From JAENWD01 sp963796915 (GTDB lineage: Bacteria; Acidobacteriota; Vicinamibacteria; Vicinamibacterales; JAENWD01): a stretch of DNA of 64,000 nucleotides. A program made the translations under genes and the position numbers. The notes below the pieces were generated by a model. The model worked only from the letters and a program-made list of their open reading frames with translations. It did no database searches and was not told the DNA's origin. How positions within the stretch are numbered: position 1 is the stretch's first letter; the number at the start of each line of letters is the position of its first letter. Where the stretch lies: positions 1,674,001 to 1,738,000 of the forward strand of contig CAWCNI010000004.1 in the NCBI GenBank assembly GCA_963796915.1, in the 5' to 3' direction. This document shows, in pieces, positions 36,668-48,629 of the stretch.

Positions 36668-38680
36668 TCAGTTCCGCTGACGCTCCGGCTCGAGCACCAC
36701 GATTGACGTCCGGTCGGTCGGCAGCGGCACCCGCACGCGCCCCACACCGACGCTGCGGCTCGGCACCAGTTTCACGCCGTCGGTGCGTGCGAGATGCAGC
36801 TGTGCGGGTACAGGCACCTGAAGATCGACAAACGCCGGGCCGGGCCCTGGCACTGGAACCACCCACGCCGCCAGCGCCGTTGCCGACTGCAGAGGGTGCA
36901 CCCAGCGCACGCTGATCGCCGCGCGGACGATCGAATCTGGACGGCCGGCGCGGATAACCGACATCGATGACGGCGCGAGGCTTGGCGCGATCAGCCTGAG
37001 TGCCGGAAGCCCGACGCTGGCGTTCCACTCTTCCACGACTCGGCGCTCCAGCCCGGGCTGAGACGGTGCCGTCGTGAACCCATAGCCGCCATCTGCGCCG
37101 CGATTGGCATAGCAGAGCCCCTGCGCAGAAAAGCAAGTCTGCGGAACCTCGCCACCGGCGCACGGCACCGGCCACGGCGAGATCCCGGCGGGCGCGCGCA
37201 GCAGCAGCACCTTCTCGCAGTGCTCCGTCGTCACCGGAAGGTGCAGGGTGTCCGCCGCCATGATGCGTTCGGCAAAGATCTCTGGCAACGGGTTGTCGAA
37301 CGCCGGATGCGCATGCCACAACCACGACGCCAGCGGCGTCGGGTCGAGACGTTCCGGACGTCGCGGATGGTACGCATACGCCGACCAGCCGAGCGACAAC
37401 AGCAGAAGTGTGGCCGCCACATCACGGGAAGCGGGACGCGACTCGCACCAGGCCACTGCGACTGCGAGGAGCGGCGCTGCCAGCGGCAGCGCCCACAGAC
37501 CGTACCGGCTGAGGCCCGGAGTGCCTCCATGGTTCACGTTCGCGTTTTGCGTGACCACGAGGAGCAGGAGCGGCGCGGCGATTGCCCCAACGACGATCGC
37601 CAGCCGTGACGTCGCCGTGCGGTCACCCCGGCCCGACAGGTAGAGCGCCACACCGGCCAGCGCCATCGCCGTGGCGAACGGCATCGCCTCGACGAGCCCG
37701 AGATTGGGATCGATCATCGGCGTGACAACCGATCGCAGGCCCGGCAGCATGCCCGCGACAGTGTCGCCAAGCGGCGTCCACCCGCCCATTCTCACCAGGT
37801 AGTACAACGGGTTGATCGCGACGATGGCGGCGGCGCCTGCCAGCGCGAGCCACGGCATGCCGGCGCGGTGGCGAGTCACGCAGACGATCGCGCCCACCGT
37901 GAGCAGCACAACTCCCAGCACTGGGTTCTGGGCCGCCGCCACAGCAGCGCAAATCAGCGCGATGGCGGGATGGCTGTCAATCAGCGCGATCGCGCTCAGT
38001 GTGGCGGCGACGATCAGCGTTTCGGCGTGCGCCTTGTCCACCCACCACAGGATTGGGCCCGCGAGCAGCACAAGCACCGTCGTCGGCGGCCATCGCCTCG
38101 CGGCAAGGATGCCCGCTGTCACGAGCAGCAGGATATTCACCGCCGACATGCCGTGGTTGGGATTCACGCCGAGCGCAAGCGCTGCGGCGACGGCGGGTGT
38201 GGCGATCAGCGAGTACAGCCAGAAATGCAGGAAGTCGCGTCTAGGCCCGGCGCCGACCAGCACTGGTCCCGGGTAGTCTGCCGACAGCCATTGCCAGCGA
38301 TCGGCCTCGCCCCTGAAGGTCGAATTCTCTTCAGCCGTCAGGGCCGGCGGCCTGGCGTGCGCCATGTTCCACGCCATCGCCAGGTACTCGTAGCCATCGC
38401 CGACGCGTCGCGGTGCAGCGCCCGCGGCGAGCGAGGTCAGCAGCACCACGCTCGCGACGAGCAACCACCACCGTGTCAGGGATGTCGCCCCGCCGAACGT
38501 GAGGGCGGCCGCGAGGGCGACGATGGCCGATTCCGTGAGGGCGAATGACGGATGCGTCAGCGACACCGTCAGGGGCCCGACCGACAACGCGCCGCTGCCC
38601 GCCACGCCGACGATCGCCGCCGCGCCAGCCAGGACGACGGCGACCATCGTCAGCGCACACCCCAGTGCGAGCCGTGTCAC
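36668..38680 (-). CDS. Polytopic membrane protein, possible GT-C glycosyltransferase
   Basis: A 670-residue protein with about ten to eleven hydrophobic segments in the first 430 or so residues (first one LGCALTMVAVVLAGAAAIVGVAG). A C-terminal soluble portion of about 230 residues contains CEKVLLLRAPAGISPWP. The general plan, with short acidic loops after the first helices and many helices then an outside domain, fits dolichyl-phosphate-mannose or ArnT-like GT-C enzymes, but I see no strict catalytic Asp pattern to name the family. It is 39 nt downstream of the M28 peptidase gene on the same strand. Membrane location is certain; enzyme class is a tentative inference. Confidence 0.6.
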   Translation of the reverse strand: MTRLALGCALTMVAVVLAGAAAIVGVAGSGALSVGPLTVSLTHPSFALTESAIVALAAALTFGGATSLTRWWLLVASVVLLTSLAAGAAPRRVGDGYEYLAMAWNMAHARPPALTAEENSTFRGEADRWQWLSADYPGPVLVGAGPRRDFLHFWLYSLIATPAVAAALALGVNPNHGMSAVNILLLVTAGILAARRWPPTTVLVLLAGPILWWVDKAHAETLIVAATLSAIALIDSHPAIALICAAVAAAQNPVLGVVLLTVGAIVCVTRHRAGMPWLALAGAAAIVAINPLYYLVRMGGWTPLGDTVAGMLPGLRSVVTPMIDPNLGLVEAMPFATAMALAGVALYLSGRGDRTATSRLAIVVGAIAAPLLLLVVTQNANVNHGGTPGLSRYGLWALPLAAPLLAVAVAWCESRPASRDVAATLLLLSLGWSAYAYHPRRPERLDPTPLASWLWHAHPAFDNPLPEIFAERIMAADTLHLPVTTEHCEKVLLLRAPAGISPWPVPCAGGEVPQTCFSAQGLCYANRGADGGYGFTTAPSQPGLERRVVEEWNASVGLPALRLIAPSLAPSSMSVIRAGRPDSIVRAAISVRWVHPLQSATALAAWVVPVPGPGPAFVDLQVPVPAQLHLARTDGVKLVPSRSVGVGRVRVPLPTDRTSIVVLEPERQRN

Positions 38681-38719
38681 CGCGCGCGCTGCCCTCTCGG
38701 CACGACGTGGCCCGGCCTG

Positions 38720-40990
<2,271 letters not shown>

Positions 40991-41022
40991 CCGGCCTCCC
41001 GATCGTTCGTGTACGTCCCGCG

Positions 41023-41028
41023 AGTATA
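41023..41028 (-). promoter_or_regulatory. Predicted -10 box (TATACT) of the M28 peptidase gene
   Basis: On the minus strand TATACT is 32 nt before the ATG at 40990, with GGGAGG in between. It lies in the divergent gap of 119 nt shared with the DUF1549/DUF1553 gene. Confidence 0.4.
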
Positions 41029-41109
41029 AGTCGCCGCCGCGCGCTCCGGCGAGCGACGGTCACCGCGGGGTTGAGCGCGCCGGGGGATTGGCACACAATG
41101 TCTGGCGGC

Positions 41110-43705
41110 ATGACCATCACGCGGGCCACGGTCGCAGCGGCAGCGGTCGCCGCGATTTTTGCGCTGGCGCGCCCTTCCGGCCAGACGCCGGTCCCGGCAC
41201 CGTCATCGATCAGTTACTCACACCAGATTCGTCCCATCCTCGAGCTGCGGTGCTTCGAGTGTCACGATCACGATCAACCCGAGAGCGATCTTGACCTGAC
41301 GACGCGCGCGGGCCTCATCGCGGGCGGCAAGAAGGCAGGCCCGTCGGTCGTCGCCGGCCGTCCCGACGCCAGCCCGCTGATGGAATACCTGCTTGGGACG
41401 CGGCATCCGCGCATGCCCAAGGGCCACCGGCCGCTCACCGACGATCAGATCGCGCTCGTCAGCGCGTGGATCGCCGCGGGCGCGCTCGACGATGGGCTGC
41501 CGGCCGCGAAAGGCGACGCCACCAGCGCGCTCGCGACTGCAGGCGTCCCGTCCCTCATGCCGTCGCACGCGACGGCCGAGCCCTCCGGCGGCGATGCAGA
41601 GGCGCGGTTCGTTGCGCGACGCAACGCGCGGCTGGAACGCCTGCCGCGCGCTGCTGCCCCGCCCGCGGGCCGCTACCCGGGCAGCGACAATCCCATCGAC
41701 CAGTTCATTGCCGCCGCGTGGGTGCAGGCGGGCCTGCCCGAGGCGCACCAGCCGCCGCCGGCCGTCGACGACGCGGGCTTCATCCGTCGCGTCTCGCTGG
41801 ACGTGACAGGTGTCGTGCCGACCGGAGAGCAGACGCGGCGCTTCGTCGGCGATCGCTCGCCTCACAAGCGTGACGTGCTCGTCGACGCGCTGCTCGCCAG
41901 GCACGGCGACTACGCCGCGCACTGGACGCCGTTCTGGGAAGAAGCCCTGGGAAGCCAGACGACGCAGCTGCAGGGCGGCATCCCGACGCGTGGCAACTAT
42001 CGCGGCTGGATCTACACGCAGCTGGCCGCCGACGTTCCCTACGACGTGTTTGCCGCCTCGCTGATCGATCCGTCGCTCCCTCGCCACAAACCTCGCGTTG
42101 ACGTCGTCGCGAACGAGAAGCATGCGATCAGCGGCTACATCCTGAACGACACGCAGACCGATACGATCCAGAGCGCGGCCAACGTGGCGCAGGTGTTTCT
42201 CGGCACCAGCATGAAATGCGCGTCGTGCCACAACCACTTCCTCAACGACGAGTGGCCGCAGACGCGATTCCTCGCCTTTGCCGGCCTGTTCGCCACGCAC
42301 GACCTCGAGGTGATCCGCTGCGAGCGGAAGACCGGGCAGATCGTCCCGGCGCAGTTCCCGTTCACGCTGCCCGACGTGCCGACCGACGCGCCAGCGGACC
42401 TCGACGCGCGCCTGCATCGGGCTGCGCTGCTGCTGACCGATCCCACCAATCCCCGATTCGCGCGGGCGATCGTCAACCGACTGTGGCGGCAGGACCCTGG
42501 GCCTCGGCCTGGTGGAGCCCGCCGACGACTTCCGCCTCGAGCGCATGCCAAGCAATCCGGCGCTGCTCGACTGGCTGGCCGACGACTTCATGCGCAGCGG
42601 CTACGATCTCGCGCACACGACGCGCCTGATCCTGACGAGCCACACCTATCAGCACCGCTACGACCCGCGCCTCGAGGATCGTTTCGACGTCCAGAAGCCC
42701 GACCTCCCGCGCTACTACCGATCGCCACGGCTCCGGCGGCTGACTGCCGAGGAGTTCATCGACAGCGTCAGACTGGTCACCACCGGCACGCTCGATCTGC
42801 AGCAGCGCGTCTTCCTGCGTCGCGAGTCCACGGCGCTGACACGTGCCCTCGGCCGCCCGGCCGCCCGCAACGAAATCAGCACCGCACGGCCAGAGGATGC
42901 CGCCGTGCTGCAGGCCCTGGAGTTGATGAACGGCCCCGAGCTCAGCTACCTGTCGTACGGCGCGCCGCTGGCCGTGCGCCTCGCGCCGGACCGCGTGCCC
43001 GGCGACCGCAAGGCGCGGAGCATCGCGGAGGCCGTGTATCAGAACGTCCTCGGCAGGCCCGCGTCGCAAGACGAGGTGACATCCCTGGGTCGCTTCCTCC
43101 AGGACGGGATGAAGAGTCCCGGGCCCGTCCAGGCTCCGGAGCGGGAGGAGCAGGTGTTCGGCGACGCGTTGCCGGCAGGGGCGCTGCTCGAAGACTCCAG
43201 CGGCGGCGACGCCGGTTCCTGGGCGGCCAGGCAGAAGCCGATGCACGGCCGCCTCGCCTACCCGTCCACCAAGGAGGTGACGCATCGTGTCAGCACGCTG
43301 CCTCCGCTGGCGCTCGGCCCACGCGATCGGCTCGTGACCTGGGTCTATCTGGATCCCGCAAATCCGCCCGCCGAGATCACTGTGGGCTGGATGACCAGCG
43401 ACTGGGAGCACCGCGCGTACTGGGCCACGGGCGAGAGCGCCGCGAGTCTCGGCGACGCGCCGGAGCGCCGGTGGCTGGGCCCGCTGCCGAAGATCGGGCG
43501 ATGGGTCCGGCTCGAAGTGCCGGCTGGCGAAGTGGACGTCGCCGGCGACACCCCCGTGACCGGCTGGTCGTTCAAGCAGACCGGCGGGACCGCGTACTGG
43601 AGCGGCGCCGCCGTTGTCCGCCATGTCGTGCCGGCCGGCCAGAACGCTGTCGGCGACGTGTTGTGGGCGCTGCTCTCGAGCCCGGAGTTTCAGTTCATCC
43701 GTTGA
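41110..43705 (+). CDS. Cytochrome-c-like/DUF1549/DUF1553 secreted protein (one frameshift)
   Basis: Repaired length is about 864 residues from ATG 41110; ATG 41098 in the same frame is also possible. After a signal (ATVAAAAVAAIFALARPSG) comes a PSCyt1-like module with heme motif CFECH and MPKGHRPLTDDQIALVSAWI. Next is DUF1549 (about 195-400, with a second CxxCH-type CASCH). Last is DUF1553, with TNPRFARAIVNRLWRQ, LIDWLADDF-like and LTAEEFIDS motifs. One extra G at 42493 moves the DUF1553 half to another frame, where TLGLGLVEPADDFR continues. Proteins of this design are abundant in Planctomycetes and some acidobacteria next to DUF1501 genes, as here. Their function is unknown. Confidence 0.8.
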
Positions 43706-43722
43706 CGACGAGGACGATCGAC

Positions 43723-45199
43723 ATGAGCGCCATCGACCGCCGACAGTTCCTCCAGTCAGGCCTCGCCGCCGCCGCCACGCTCGGCGCTGCCGGCATGCCG
43801 CGGGCCGTGCACGCAGCGGCGCCAGCCCTGACGCGCGGCAGCGCGGACTCGGTGATCTACATCTGGCTGCCCGGCGGCATCGCGCAGACGGACACGTGGG
43901 ATCCGAAGCGCCATACGCCGTTCCAGTCCGGCATGAAGGGCTCCGAGATGCTCGGCACCTGCCAGCCGATTCCCACCGCCGCCGACGGCATTCAGCTCGG
44001 CGAAGGCCTGGAGTAGATTGCCTCGGTGATGGACAGGGGCGCGATCCTGCGCAGCCTGACCAGCGAGACCAAGTTCGGCGCCATCCATCTGAAGGCGCAG
44101 TACTACGTGATGACCGGCTACCTGTTCCCCGCCGGCGTCAAGGTGCCCAGCCTCGGTGCGGTCGTCGGACGAACGCTTGGCCGACGGCAGAAAGACATCC
44201 CGCCGTACATCTACATCGGCCGCGACATCGACACCAGCGACGAGGAAAAGCTGTTCATCAGCGAGTACCTCGGGCCCGGGATTCTACGGCGTCGGCGCCG
44301 CGCCCTTCATGATTCCCGACGCCACCCGCGGCGTGGCCACCCTCAACGCCGTCGGCGGCATGCGTCTCGATCGCCTCGATCGGCGACAGGCCTACCTGCG
44401 CGCGATCAGCGGCATGACGGAGGCTCAACTCCGCGACGCGCACCAGGTCAAGGACTACCTCCAGGTGATGGAGGACGCCCGCGCGATGATGGACTCGCCG
44501 GTGAAGCGGGCGTTCGATTTCAAGGACGAGAAGCCGGAAGTGATCGCCGCCTACCAGCCGAAGGTCGCGCGCGACCAGGTGCAGGATCAGTCGTACTACT
44601 TCGGCAATCGCTTCGGCAATGGGCTGCTGCTGGCGCGGCGGCTGGTCGAGTCAGGCGCACGGTTCGTGCAGGTCGAGTATCAGTACGGCCCGTTCAAGGG
44701 CTTCGACATGCATGAAAGCGGGTGGTCGCGCATGAACGAGATGAAGCGCCAGATCGACCAGCCGATCGCACAACTCGTGCGCGATCTCGAGCAGCGAGGG
44801 CTGCTCGATCGCACGCTGGTCGTCGTCGCCACGGAATTCGGCCGGACGATCGCCAGTCAGCCGGCAGCGGGCACCGAGCCCGACGGGTTTGCGGAGCGGC
44901 ATACCGGCGAGCAACTCGTGCTCGACAACGACAAGATGTACGGCTTCCACGGCCACTTCAGCAGCACCAACTGCATGCTGTTCTTCGGCGGCGGGATAAA
45001 GCGAGGCGTCGTGCACGGGCGGACCGCCGAGCGGCATCCGATGGTGCCGGTGGAGAATCCGGAACGTCTCATCGACGTCTTCGCGACGATCTACAAGATG
45101 CTGGGCATCCCGCCCGACTGGTCGTACGAAACCGAGGGTCGCCCGTTCTACGTCACCAAGGACGGCAAGGGTCGGCCGATCGACGCCCTGCTGGCTTGA
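43723..45199 (+). pseudogene. DUF1501 Tat-exported protein, in-frame TAG and one +1 frameshift
   Basis: Repaired length is about 491 residues. It has a Tat signal (DRRQFLQSGLAAAATLG) and the DUF1501 sulfatase-like pattern: IYIWLPGGIAQTDTWDPK, then YLGPGFYGVGAAPFM, QDQSYYFGNRFGNGLLLARR and VVVATEFGRTIAS, ending GHFSSTNCMLFFGGGIKRG and beyond. The reading frame has a TAG at 44014-44016 between GEGLE and IASVMDRG, where a Glu or Arg codon is expected, and an extra A at 44281 (GGG CCC GGG A TTC TAC). The gene is 17 nt after the DUF1553 gene, and its TGA overlaps the next ATG by one base. The partner relation with DUF1549/1553 is well known; the function is not. Confidence 0.8.
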
Positions 45200-47619
45200 T
45201 GGCCGATTCTCCGACGACGCCCTCCCGCTCGACGTCTCCCGATCTCCTCGACGTCAGTTTTGCCGTGATCGTGGCCGTGGTGTCTGCGGCCGCGTGGACG
45301 GCGCTCACGCTTGCCGAGGCCGCGCAGTTCACGCGCGGCCGCCTGCTGACCGCAGCGACCCTGGTCGCCGCATCGCTGCTCTGGTGGATGTGGCGGCGGC
45401 GCGGGCCGATCGCGTGGCGTCCCGACACTGCCTCACTCCTGTGGATGCTGGTGCTGGTGCCGCTGGCCGGGCTGCCACTGCGCTGGCATGCCGACGCCGT
45501 CGTCGACGGGCTCGACGACACCGTCTACCTGAATCTCGGATCGATGATCGCGTCGCGAGGCGGGCTGGCGGTCGTCGATCCGCTGCTCGCGGCGACACCG
45601 GCTGACGAATGGCCGGCGCTGCTGTCGCGCGATCGGTACTGGCCCAGGCGCCTGAACCGGTTCGAAGGCGGCGTGCAGGTCGGCGACGTCAGCCCCGTCC
45701 TCGAACCCAACTTCTTCCACCTGCTGCCCGCGTGGATCGCCGTGTTCGAGACGCTCGGCGGCCCCGGCGCCGGAGCGCTGGCGGCACCGGCGTTGTCGCT
45801 GCTCGTGCCCGTCGGCGTGTTTCTGCTGACCCGTCGGCTTGCCGGTGTGCGCGCCGCAATGGCAGCGTCAGCGCTGATCGCCCTCAACGCCGCGCAGATC
45901 TGGGCCGCCACGTCGACGCTCTCCGAAGCGTCAACGGCGGCGCTGCTCACAGCAGGCATGTTTTTCGCGGTGTGGTGGCTCGAGGACGGCGCGGCGATGC
46001 CTGCCGTGCTGACTGGCATCTCATTCGGACTGGCCGGACTCTGCCGCGTGGACGCGCTGCTCCTGTCGCTTCCGGTGCTGGTGTTCGTGCTTGCGGCGGA
46101 CGCGTGGCTCGCGCCCGCGCGCCGGCCTCACCGTATGGCGCTGTGGCTGACGCTCGGCGCGCTGACGATTCAGACCATCGCTCACGCGTTGACGATTTCC
46201 GCGCCTTATACGCTGCGCATGTTCGGGCACTTGTCGAGGTCGAAGTCGCTGCTCGCGGCAGCAGCGTTCGGGCTCGTGGTGTTGCTGGCACTGCTCGTCG
46301 CCGCGGCGCGACGGCTTGGTCGTCAGGCATGGCCGGTGTGGATGGACACCGTCGCCGGCCCCGTGCTGATCCTCCTGGCATCGGGGTGGATCGCCTGGCA
46401 CATGGTGCCAAACCTCGAGGGCAACCATCTTGTCGTGGCGCTGACGCCAATAGGTCTGGTGGTCACGCTGGCGGGCCTGCTGCGTGCGTCGGCCCGGCGC
46501 GACGCGCGTCATTGGCTGGTGGTCGGCACCGTGCTGGTCTGGGCGCTGGCCTATGGCGCATCGGCACACGACCCGCGTGTGATCCCGAACGTCCTGCGGC
46601 GGGACGTTCCGGTGCTGCTGCCGCTCGGCGCGATGATGACGGCCGCGCTTCTGTTTCCGCGCGTGGCGGCGTGGTGGCTGCGCGTCATCGCTGTCATCGT
46701 CGTCGCCGGGCTCCTCGCGATGCAGGTGCCGCGGCTCCAATGGCTGGCGGAGACCGCCGCCAATAGCTCGGCGCGAGACAGTCTCACGGCGCTCACCCGG
46801 GCGATCCCGGCCGGCTCGCTTGTGCTCGTCGAGCGCGGGCTCCCCGGTCATTTCCCGCTGGCGCTCGAGGTCATTGCCGGGCGCACGGCGCTGGCCGCGG
46901 GCCGTACGAGCGAGGCTTCGGCGGCAGTCCGCAGGCTTATCGATCGCGCATCTGCGGCGAAGCGGCCGGTCTTTGTGGTCGCCGCGGCGGCAAAGGACCC
47001 CCCGCAACTGCCGATGTTCGAAGCGGCGGGGCTCGCACTGGCTGCGGTGGCAGAGACCAGTTCTGTCCAGCCAAGACTCAGGCCCACACCAGGACAGTGG
47101 CCGACACATGTCGATCGGCGCCTGTGGGCGGTGACGCTCTATCGCGTTGAGAGGACGGCGGTTCTGCCATGGCGGCTCGACGTAGGCGCCGCCGACTTCG
47201 GGGCGCTCGGCGAGGGCTGGCTCGGCGCCGAGAGCTTGTACGGCACGTCCGCGCGCTGGACGACTGGAACTGCTCAGGTAGCGCTGCCGCCTCTCGATTG
47301 TCCTGCGCCGGTGACGACGATTCGCATCCGCCTGGCGTCCATCCGGCCCGCCGGCGTCGTCCAGCCGACCGTCGAGATCGTCATGGGCCATATTCCGGCG
47401 GCAATACTTACACCCGACGATTCGGCATTTCGAGTGTATGCTCTAGCCCTGCCGTCCGATCTTGGGCGACAGGTGTGCCACTCCCCAGCCACGATGACGC
47501 TCCGAGCGCCGACCTTCGTGCCCGCCAACAGCCCGGCGGGGTCCCTTGATCAGCGCGCCCTCGGTATTGCGGTGGACTGGATCGAATTGACCGCCGCCGA
47601 TGCCGGGCGCCCTCAGTGA
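45199..47619 (+). CDS. Large membrane protein, GT-C glycosyltransferase-like, first gene of surface-glycan operon
   Basis: An 806-residue protein with about 11-12 hydrophobic segments in the first 520 residues, a helix ALLFPRVAAWWLRVIAVIVV near 475-495, and a soluble C-terminal part of about 280 residues. VVDGLDDTVYLNLGSMIA carries acidic residues after the early helices, as in GT-C enzymes that use a polyprenyl-linked sugar donor. The ATG overlaps the TGA of the upstream gene (TGATG), and its own stop overlaps the next GTG. The design resembles the 36.7-kb protein. A role in adding sugars outside the membrane is likely from context; the family name is not secure. Confidence 0.65.
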   Translation: MADSPTTPSRSTSPDLLDVSFAVIVAVVSAAAWTALTLAEAAQFTRGRLLTAATLVAASLLWWMWRRRGPIAWRPDTASLLWMLVLVPLAGLPLRWHADAVVDGLDDTVYLNLGSMIASRGGLAVVDPLLAATPADEWPALLSRDRYWPRRLNRFEGGVQVGDVSPVLEPNFFHLLPAWIAVFETLGGPGAGALAAPALSLLVPVGVFLLTRRLAGVRAAMAASALIALNAAQIWAATSTLSEASTAALLTAGMFFAVWWLEDGAAMPAVLTGISFGLAGLCRVDALLLSLPVLVFVLAADAWLAPARRPHRMALWLTLGALTIQTIAHALTISAPYTLRMFGHLSRSKSLLAAAAFGLVVLLALLVAAARRLGRQAWPVWMDTVAGPVLILLASGWIAWHMVPNLEGNHLVVALTPIGLVVTLAGLLRASARRDARHWLVVGTVLVWALAYGASAHDPRVIPNVLRRDVPVLLPLGAMMTAALLFPRVAAWWLRVIAVIVVAGLLAMQVPRLQWLAETAANSSARDSLTALTRAIPAGSLVLVERGLPGHFPLALEVIAGRTALAAGRTSEASAAVRRLIDRASAAKRPVFVVAAAAKDPPQLPMFEAAGLALAAVAETSSVQPRLRPTPGQWPTHVDRRLWAVTLYRVERTAVLPWRLDVGAADFGALGEGWLGAESLYGTSARWTTGTAQVALPPLDCPAPVTTIRIRLASIRPAGVVQPTVEIVMGHIPAAILTPDDSAFRVYALALPSDLGRQVCHSPATMTLRAPTFVPANSPAGSLDQRALGIAVDWIELTAADAGRPQ

Positions 47620-48629
47620 TTCACTCGACCGTTACGGTCATCGTGCCGGTCGCGGATGGCGGGGACGCGTTTGCCGTCACCCTCGCGAGCCTCAAGGCAC
47701 TCGACCCCGCTCCTCTTGAAATCATCGTGGTCGGCGATGGATCGTCGGACGGCTCGCTCGCACGCGCGCGAGTTGCCGGCGCCACCGTGATCGAGACCGC
47801 GTCGCGACGCGGGCCCGCTGCCGCGCGGAACCTCGGTGCGCGCGACGCCGCCGGCGACGTGTTGTTCTTCGTCGACGCCGACGTCGCCGTGCGGCCCGAC
47901 GCGATCGCCAGGGTGACGTCCGTCCTGTCCGACCCGACGCTGGCTGCTGTCATCGGCTCGTACGACGCCGCCCCCACCGCGCCGGGCTTCCTCTCGCAGT
48001 ACCGGAACCTCGCCCATCGCTACTGCCATCAGACGGCCCGTCCCGATGGCTTCACGTTCTGGGGCGCGTGCGGTGCGATTCGGCGCAGTGCCTTCGAAGG
48101 CGTCCACGGCTTCGACGAGCGCTACACCGCTCCCAGCATCGAGGACATCGAGCTCGGCTACCGCCTCAAGGCGGCAGGCCACCGCATCCGCGTCGACAGC
48201 GCACTCGAAGTCACTCACTTGAAGCGCTGGACGCCGCTGGCGCTGATCCGCACCGACTTCGCGTGTCGAGCGCTCCCGTGGAGCGAGTTGATCCTCCGCG
48301 AGGGGCATTTTGACGACGACCTGAACCTGCAGGTGCGGGCGCGCATCGCCGTCGCCGGCGTCTGGCTGGTGCTGCTGCTGCTCGCGACGAGCGTCGCTGC
48401 GGACTCGACCGCGGCCGGGCTCGCCGCGCTCGCCACCGCGGCCGGCCTGCTCACGCTGGACGCCGGACTGTGGCGGTATCTCGCAACTCTGCGCGGCCCG
48501 GTCTTCGCGGCGGCGGCGATCCCCTGGCAGTGGCTGCAGTACGCGTCGAGTGGCCTGGCGTTCGGCATCGCCGCATTCCGGCATGCGCTCGCCGTCTTCC
48601 GGCCGCGCCGCCTCGAGACGCCTGCGTGA
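47616..48629 (+). CDS. Family 2 glycosyltransferase, membrane-anchored
   Basis: A 337-residue protein, GTG start. The GT2 (GT-A fold) domain has VTVIVPVADGGDAF, then IIVVGDGSSDGS, the metal-binding VDADV (DxD-like), a GACGAIRRSAFEGVHGFDERY acceptor loop region, and DIELGYRLKAAGHRI in place of the common ED motif. Hydrophobic segments from about 240 onward (VWLVLLLLATSVAA and others) tether it to the membrane. Both ends overlap neighbouring genes by 4 nt (GTGA). It should transfer a sugar from an NDP donor to a lipid-linked or surface glycan. Confidence 0.88.
   Translation: MIHSTVTVIVPVADGGDAFAVTLASLKALDPAPLEIIVVGDGSSDGSLARARVAGATVIETASRRGPAAARNLGARDAAGDVLFFVDADVAVRPDAIARVTSVLSDPTLAAVIGSYDAAPTAPGFLSQYRNLAHRYCHQTARPDGFTFWGACGAIRRSAFEGVHGFDERYTAPSIEDIELGYRLKAAGHRIRVDSALEVTHLKRWTPLALIRTDFACRALPWSELILREGHFDDDLNLQVRARIAVAGVWLVLLLLATSVAADSTAAGLAALATAAGLLTLDAGLWRYLATLRGPVFAAAAIPWQWLQYASSGLAFGIAAFRHALAVFRPRRLETPA

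Noticed and set aside
45198..45212. TGATGGCCGATTCTC shared with the REP-like copy at 29974-29988.
   Set aside because: A 15-base match between two places is expected by chance in 64 kb of biased DNA, and the second hairpin arm is missing at 45.2 kb.
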